In this document: one piece after another, positions 59,540 through 64,000 of the stretch
Layout: each line of letters opens with the position of its first letter
Position numbering within the stretch: position 1 is the stretch's first letter
Assembly (NCBI RefSeq): GCF_900109915.1
Contig: NZ_FOBU01000001.1
Coordinates: 182,558 to 246,557 of the forward strand
Origin: Luteibacter sp. UNCMF331Sha3.1
GTDB lineage: Bacteria; Pseudomonadota; Gammaproteobacteria; Xanthomonadales; Rhodanobacteraceae
Length of the DNA: 64,000 nucleotides
Direction: 5' to 3'
Notes under the pieces: model-generated
Databases searched by the model: none
Told to the model about the DNA's origin: nothing
What the model saw: only the letters and a program-made list of their open reading frames with translations
Position numbers and translations under genes: made by a program

Positions 59540-60919
59540 ATGCCGATTTCGCTCTACAACACCCTTTCGCGCCGTACGGAGGCCTTCGCCCCCCTGGATC
59601 CGCAGCGGGTGACGATGTACGTGTGCGGTCCGACGGTCTACAACTACATCCATATCGGCAACGCGCGGCCTCCCGTCGTCTTCGACGTGCTGGTGAAGCT
59701 CCTGCGCCGGCACTACCCGAACGTGGTCTACGCGCGGAACATCACCGACGTCGACGACAAGATCAATCGTGCCGCCGCCGACGCGGGCGTGCCGATCGCC
59801 GAGATCACGGGCCGTTACGCCCAGGCGTACCGCGAGGACACGGCGCGTCTCGGCGTGGCGCCTCCGGACGTCGAGCCGCATGCGACCGACCACATCCCCC
59901 AGATCGTGGCGATGATCGAGCGCCTGATCGCGACCGGGCATGCCTACGAGGCCGAAGGCCACGTGCTCTTCCATGTCGAGTCTTACCCCGCCTACGGTGC
60001 GCTTTCGGGCCGTGATCCCGACGAGCTGCTCGCGGGCGCCCGTGTCGAAGTGGCGCCGTACAAGAAAAGCCCCGGCGACTTCGTCCTCTGGAAGCCCTCC
60101 GACGCCACCCTGCCCGGCTGGGACAGCCCCTGGGGCCGCGGCCGTCCGGGCTGGCACATCGAGTGCTCGGCGATGAGCGAAGCCCATCTGGGCGACACCA
60201 TCGACATTCATGCCGGCGGCGTGGACCTGACGTTCCCGCATCACGAGAACGAAATCGCCCAGAGCACCTGCGCGCACGGCGGCAAGCCGTTCGCGCGCTT
60301 CTGGATGCACAACGGCATGCTGACCTTCGACGGCCGCAAGATGTCGAAGTCGCTCGGCAACGTGCTTCAGTTGCACGAGCTGCTGAACAGGCACCCCGGC
60401 GAGGCCCTCCGCCTGATGCTTCTGCGCGGACACTACCGCCAGCCGCTCGACTGGTCCGATGCCGCCATGACGCAGTCCGTCCGCACGCTCGACGGCTGGT
60501 ACGGCGTGCTGCGCGACCTGGCGGACGTCGACGCGGGGGAGCCCGTGGTCCCCGCCTCGGTCGAAGCGACGCTGTGCGACGACCTCAACACCCCGCAGGC
60601 GCTGGCGGAGATCTCGCAGCTCGCCGACGCCGCCCGCCGCGCGACCGGCGACGACCGCAAGGCGGCCAAGGCCGCGCTGATCGGCGGAGGTGCGCTGCTG
60701 GGCTTGCTCCAGCAGGATCCCGAGGCCTGGTTCCGCCAGGGCAATCCGAACGGCACGATCGACGCCGCCGCCATCGAGGCCCTGCTCGACGAGCGCCGCG
60801 CGGCCCGCGCCGCGAAGGACTTCGCGCGCTCCGACGCCATTCGCGATCAGCTGAAGGATCTCGGCATCGCCATCGAAGACAGCGCACAAGGCACGCGCTG
60901 GAGCGTGGTGAAGGCATGA
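59540..60919 (+). CDS. cysS: cysteinyl-tRNA synthetase
   Basis: CysS charges tRNA-Cys. The 459-residue class I synthetase has the zinc Cys in [10 protein letters not shown], the HIGH-like HIGNARP, the zinc site GWHIECSAM and the KMSKS motif. Its stop overlaps sufE as ATGA. Confidence 0.97.
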   Translation: MPISLYNTLSRRTEAFAPLDPQRVTMYVCGPTVYNYIHIGNARPPVVFDVLVKLLRRHYPNVVYARNITDVDDKINRAAADAGVPIAEITGRYAQAYREDTARLGVAPPDVEPHATDHIPQIVAMIERLIATGHAYEAEGHVLFHVESYPAYGALSGRDPDELLAGARVEVAPYKKSPGDFVLWKPSDATLPGWDSPWGRGRPGWHIECSAMSEAHLGDTIDIHAGGVDLTFPHHENEIAQSTCAHGGKPFARFWMHNGMLTFDGRKMSKSLGNVLQLHELLNRHPGEALRLMLLRGHYRQPLDWSDAAMTQSVRTLDGWYGVLRDLADVDAGEPVVPASVEATLCDDLNTPQALAEISQLADAARRATGDDRKAAKAALIGGGALLGLLQQDPEAWFRQGNPNGTIDAAAIEALLDERRAARAAKDFARSDAIRDQLKDLGIAIEDSAQGTRWSVVKA

Positions 60920-61350
60920 GCGAGCCCATGGAACCGACCGCCGTCGAGGCACAGGCCGCCATCGCGGAAGAATTCGCGTTCTTCGGCGACTGGACCGAGC
61001 GCTACCAGTACCTGATCGATCTCGGCCGCCAGCTCCCGGCGTTTCCCGACGATCGCAAGAACGAAGAAAACCGCGTGCACGGCTGCCAGTCCATGGTATG
61101 GCTGATTCCCTCGGGCGACGCGGCGAAGATGCATTTCGACGCGGCCAGCGATTCGGCCATCGTGTCGGGCCTGATCGCGCTGGTGCTGCGCGTCTACTCC
61201 GATCGATCCGCCCGGGAGATCGTGGACACCCCGCCGGATTTCATCCAGCAGATCGGGCTGGCCAAGCACCTGTCGCCCACGCGGTCGAACGGGCTCGCGG
61301 CGATGTTGGCGCGTTTGAAGGCATATGCGGCGGAGGCTTTGGCGCGCTGA
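60916..61350 (+). CDS. sufE: SufE-family sulfur acceptor
   Basis: SufE takes sulfur from a cysteine desulfurase. The 144-residue product has [12 protein letters not shown] with the acceptor Cys and the [10 protein letters not shown] tail. It is coupled to cysS by a 4-bp overlap, an interesting link between cysteine use and sulfur transfer; suf genes are not in the window. Confidence 0.92.
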   Translation: MSEPMEPTAVEAQAAIAEEFAFFGDWTERYQYLIDLGRQLPAFPDDRKNEENRVHGCQSMVWLIPSGDAAKMHFDAASDSAIVSGLIALVLRVYSDRSAREIVDTPPDFIQQIGLAKHLSPTRSNGLAAMLARLKAYAAEALAR

Positions 61351-61357
61351 TCGATCC

Positions 61358-61385
61358 GGTGGGAGCCAGCCTGCTGGCTCCCACC
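61358..61385. repeat. collapsed REPIN (outer arms only)
   Basis: GGTGGGAGCCAGC followed by CTGCTGGCTCCCACC forms a 28-bp palindrome equal to the outer arms of the REPINs at 42393 and 58668, without the inner arm. Confidence 0.85.
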
Positions 61386-61390
61386 AGAAA

Positions 61391-61420
61391 GAAAAGGCCC
61401 CGCTGTGCGGGGCCTTTTCG
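61391..61420. terminator. bidirectional terminator between sufE and dksA
   Basis: GAAAAGGCCCCGC pairs perfectly with GCGGGGCCTTTTC around a TGT loop. It serves both converging genes. Confidence 0.92.
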
Positions 61421-61440
61421 TCTGCGACGGCCGGAAAGGC

Positions 61441-62514
61441 TCAGTCGCCCATCTGCTTCTGCAGGTGCTCGCGACGCTCCTGCGCGTCGAGCGACAGGGT
61501 AGCGATCGGACGCGCGTCGAGACGATCCACGCCGATTTCCTCGTCGGTCTCTTCGCAGAAGCCGTAGCGGCCTTCTTCGATGCGGCGCAGCGCCTTGTCG
61601 ATCTTCGAGATCAGCTTGCGGTAACGGTCGCGGGTGCGGAGCTCGAGCGAGTTCTCGGTCTCGCGCGTCGCGCGCTCGGCTTCGTCGCCGACGTCGCGGA
61701 CTTCCTCGCGAAGGTTGTCCATGGTCTGGCGGGATTCTTCCACCAGCTGCTCGCGCCAGTCCTTCAGCTTGTTGCGGAAGTACGCGAGGTGACGAGGATT
61801 CATGTACTCCTCGTCGGCCTTGGGCTTGTAACCCTTCGGCAGGTCGATGACGGTGGAAGCGGGCAGCGCATAGCGGCCGTCTTCGCGCGTGATGCCGTTG
61901 TCGGCGGTATGGGAGGCAGTGCTGTTCATGCTGGCTTGCGCGGACTTCTCGTTACTGGATGAGGATGCGCCACCCACGGCGGACGCGGTCCGCTGCGGTG
62001 TGGCGGCAACGGCCGATGCCTTGCGGCCCGTGTCGGGCGCGGGAGCGGCCGCTGCGGCGGTCTTCGCTTTCGGCGCGGGAGCCGGAGCGGGTGCGGCCTT
62101 TGTCGGGGCCGCGGGTGTCTTGCTGGCGGACTTGGCAGGTGCCGCCTTCTTCGCGACGGGAGCGGCCTTCACCGGCGCTTTCGTCGCGACCTTCGGCGCT
62201 TCCTTCTTGGCGGCGGCGACCTTCTTCGCCGGAGCGGCCTTCACGGGAGCCTCCCTGGCCGGCGCCTTCTTCGCAGGTGCCTTGGTGGCCGGCTTCGCCG
62301 CGGCCTTCTTCGCCGCCGGTGTAGCGACCTTCTTCGGCGCGGGCTTCGCCGCCGTCTTCGTGGCGGATTTCACCGCCGCGCGCACGGCCGTCTTCGCCGG
62401 CGCCTTCGTTGCCTTTGCCCCGGCCACGACCGTCCCTGTCTTTTTCACGTCGCCTGCCCCGCCCTTCTTGGCGGTACTTCTGGCGGCTGCGGAACTACGA
62501 GCGTTTTTCGCCAT
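61441..62514 (-). CDS. dksA: DksA-like RNA polymerase regulator with a long histone-H1-like tail
   Basis: DksA binds RNA polymerase through the secondary channel and works with ppGpp. The 357-residue product is more than twice the usual length of about 150. The C-terminal 150 residues match DksA: a coiled coil with tip D-E-A-E-R-A (the family DxxDxA with Asp71 kept and Asp74 changed to Glu), [16 protein letters not shown], and a zinc-finger fold in which only one of four Cys remains (YGFCEET, then ATLSLDAQ). The N-terminal 190 residues are Lys/Ala/Pro repeats ([17 protein letters not shown]). The start ATG 62514 has GAGG upstream; GTG 62523 is an alternative. Confidence 0.92.
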   Translation of the reverse strand: MAKNARSSAAARSTAKKGGAGDVKKTGTVVAGAKATKAPAKTAVRAAVKSATKTAAKPAPKKVATPAAKKAAAKPATKAPAKKAPAREAPVKAAPAKKVAAAKKEAPKVATKAPVKAAPVAKKAAPAKSASKTPAAPTKAAPAPAPAPKAKTAAAAAPAPDTGRKASAVAATPQRTASAVGGASSSSNEKSAQASMNSTASHTADNGITREDGRYALPASTVIDLPKGYKPKADEEYMNPRHLAYFRNKLKDWREQLVEESRQTMDNLREEVRDVGDEAERATRETENSLELRTRDRYRKLISKIDKALRRIEEGRYGFCEETDEEIGVDRLDARPIATLSLDAQERREHLQKQMGD

Positions 62515-62629
62515 ATCCTTCACCTCGGTAGCCGTGGCGGCGGGGTGTTATAGCCCAGATGCGTTACCCCAGCAACCTATCTTCTGGGATACTGTCCATT
62601 GGCCTACGCCGGTCGACACCGGACCCACA

Positions 62630-62890
62630 GTGACCCGCCTCCTCCTATTCCTGTTGTCCTTCTACAAACGGTGGCTGAGCCCGATGCTGGGCGCTCGCTG
62701 CCGCTTCCATCCATCCTGTTCCGATTATGCACGCGTTGCCATAGCGCGTTTCGGTCCCTTGCGTGGCGGCACCCTGGGTGCCTGGCGCATCCTGCGCTGC
62801 CAGCCGCTTTGCGAAGGCGGCCACGACCCCGTCCCCGAGCAATTCATCCTGCGCCGCTGCGGCGCACAAGGAGCAAACACCCATGACTGA
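62630..62890 (+). CDS. yidD: membrane protein insertion efficiency factor YidD
   Basis: YidD is a small amphipathic protein that assists YidC. The 86-residue product starts at GTG 62630 ([18 protein letters not shown]) and carries the family motif [10 protein letters not shown] and GGWRI-type GAWRILRC. It overlaps the dihydroorotase gene by 8 bp, not the more common rnpA-yidC context. Confidence 0.92.
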   Translation: MTRLLLFLLSFYKRWLSPMLGARCRFHPSCSDYARVAIARFGPLRGGTLGAWRILRCQPLCEGGHDPVPEQFILRRCGAQGANTHD

Positions 62891-64000
62891 TGCCTGGCTC
62901 ATCAAGAACGCCGAACTCGTGAACGAAGGCAAGCGCTTCCATGCCGACCTCCGCATCCGTGACGGAAAAATCGCAACCATCGCTACCGGCCTGGAAAGAG
63001 AACGTGACGAACAGGTGATCGACGCGACCGGCCTGTGGCTGCTGCCGGGGATGATCGACGACCAGGTGCACTTCCGCGAGCCCGGCCTCACGCAGAAGGC
63101 CGACATCGCGCATGAATCCCGCGCCTGCGCCGCCGGCGGCATCACCAGCTTCATGGAGATGCCGAACACGAAGCCGCCCGCGCTCGACCGCGAGTCGCTC
63201 GAGAACAAGTACAGCATCGCCGCCGGCTCGTCGGCCGTGAATTACGCGTTCTACATGGGCGCCAGTAACGACAACCTGGAGGCGATCCGCGCGCTCGATC
63301 CGAAGGCGGCGCCCGGCGTGAAGGTGTTCATGGGCGCCTCCACCGGCAACATGCTCGTCGACAACCCGGAAACGCTCGACGGCATCTTCCGCGACACGCC
63401 GGTGCCGATCATCACGCACTGCGAAGACACGCCGATGATCGACGCGAACCACGAGAAGGCCCGCGAGAAGTACGGCGAGGACATCCCGGCGTGGGAGCAC
63501 CCGCACATCCGCTCGCGCGAGGCCTGCATCAAGTCGACCCGTCTCGCGATCTCGCTGGCGAAGAAGCACGACACGCGCCTGCACGTGCTGCACATCTCCA
63601 CCGCGGACGAGCTCGCCCTGTTCGAGCCCGGCCCGATCGAGGGCAAGCGGATCACGGCCGAGACCTGCGTGCACTTCCTGCACTTCGGCGGCAAGGCCGA
63701 CTACGACGAGAAGGGTTTCCTCATCAAGTGCAACCCGGCGATCAAGGACGAGGCCGACCGCGAGGCGATCACGAAGGCGCTGGCCGAAGGTCGCCTCGAC
63801 GTGCTCGCCACCGACCACGCGCCGCACCTGCTCGAGGAGAAAGCGCAGAAATACGACAAGGCGCCATCCGGCCTGCCGCTGGTGCAGTTCGCCCTCCAGG
63901 CGGCCCTGCAGCGGGTGACCGAGGGCAAGCTCACGCTGGAGCGCATCGTGGAGACCGTCTGCCACAACCCCGCGAAACTGTTCGACGTCGAGAACCGCGG
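62883..64000 (+). CDS. pyrC: dihydroorotase (partial, cut at window end)
   Basis: Dihydroorotase closes carbamoyl aspartate to dihydroorotate in pyrimidine synthesis. The visible 372 codons show the type I pattern: D-x-H in [10 protein letters not shown] (H63), FMEMPNT, the Lys in [27 protein letters not shown] and ATDHAPH with the catalytic Asp. It reads off the window edge with an open frame, so the C-terminus (about 70 residues by family size) is missing. The start overlaps yidD. Confidence 0.93.
   Translation, partial: MTDAWLIKNAELVNEGKRFHADLRIRDGKIATIATGLERERDEQVIDATGLWLLPGMIDDQVHFREPGLTQKADIAHESRACAAGGITSFMEMPNTKPPALDRESLENKYSIAAGSSAVNYAFYMGASNDNLEAIRALDPKAAPGVKVFMGASTGNMLVDNPETLDGIFRDTPVPIITHCEDTPMIDANHEKAREKYGEDIPAWEHPHIRSREACIKSTRLAISLAKKHDTRLHVLHISTADELALFEPGPIEGKRITAETCVHFLHFGGKADYDEKGFLIKCNPAIKDEADREAITKALAEGRLDVLATDHAPHLLEEKAQKYDKAPSGLPLVQFALQAALQRVTEGKLTLERIVETVCHNPAKLFDVENR

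Overview
The window is high-GC, gene-dense DNA from a gammaproteobacterium, most likely of the order Xanthomonadales/Lysobacterales and closest in character to Rhodanobacteraceae such as Luteibacter or Dyella. This rests on gene content, not on a search. The signs are an arginine operon with an N-acetylornithine carbamoyltransferase and a fused NAG kinase/acetyltransferase, an S46 dipeptidyl-peptidase, a miaA-hfq-hflX-hflK-hflC-purA block, and GTGGGAGC-type REP elements.

Layout. 1-6404 (minus): purA, hflC, hflK, hflX, hfq and miaA, ending in a strong terminator at purA. 6405-6827: a gene-free stretch with three copies of a 46-bp core, each carrying three DnaA-box-like sites in fixed geometry. 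6828-15133: an S46 peptidase, then tdh and kbl for threonine breakdown, separated by a 3.6-kb DUF748/AsmA-like gene. 15134-17490: a pseudouridine synthase and an NlpC/P60 hydrolase embedded in REPINs and copies of another repeat that also occurs at position 1. 17757-28396: mixed housekeeping and exported genes (YggS, M20 dipeptidase, ComEA-like, SET domain, GNAT, M1 peptidase, prolyl hydroxylase-like, DUF3224, GIY-YIG, aminotransferase, TcdA).

28423-32994 is the most notable segment. A 34-bp perfect inverted repeat is followed by a small cytochrome c, a six-TM sensor kinase, an LqsR-like response regulator and a CqsA/LqsA-type alpha-hydroxyketone autoinducer synthase. Together the last three look like a complete Lqs/Cqs-type quorum-sensing circuit.

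33012-39291: DUF962, pirin, an alpha/beta hydrolase, two cold-shock genes with related leaders, a Thr-linker lipoprotein, a Pro-rich degenerate EF-hand protein, phospholipase A and a SlyD-like isomerase. 39471-45481: liuD/liuE-type leucine catabolism genes, GNAT enzymes, an SDR and EfpL. 45593-51344: a FUSC transporter, then ACMSD and kynureninase with two uncharacterised neighbours. 51416-58369 (minus): the arginine operon argF'-argG-argE'-argB/NAT-argC-argH. 58427-64000: a terminator and REPIN, a glycine-zipper protein, cysS-sufE, a DksA with a long histone-H1-like tail, yidD, and a dihydroorotase cut by the window edge. No tRNA, rRNA, CRISPR array, insertion sequence or prophage gene was seen.
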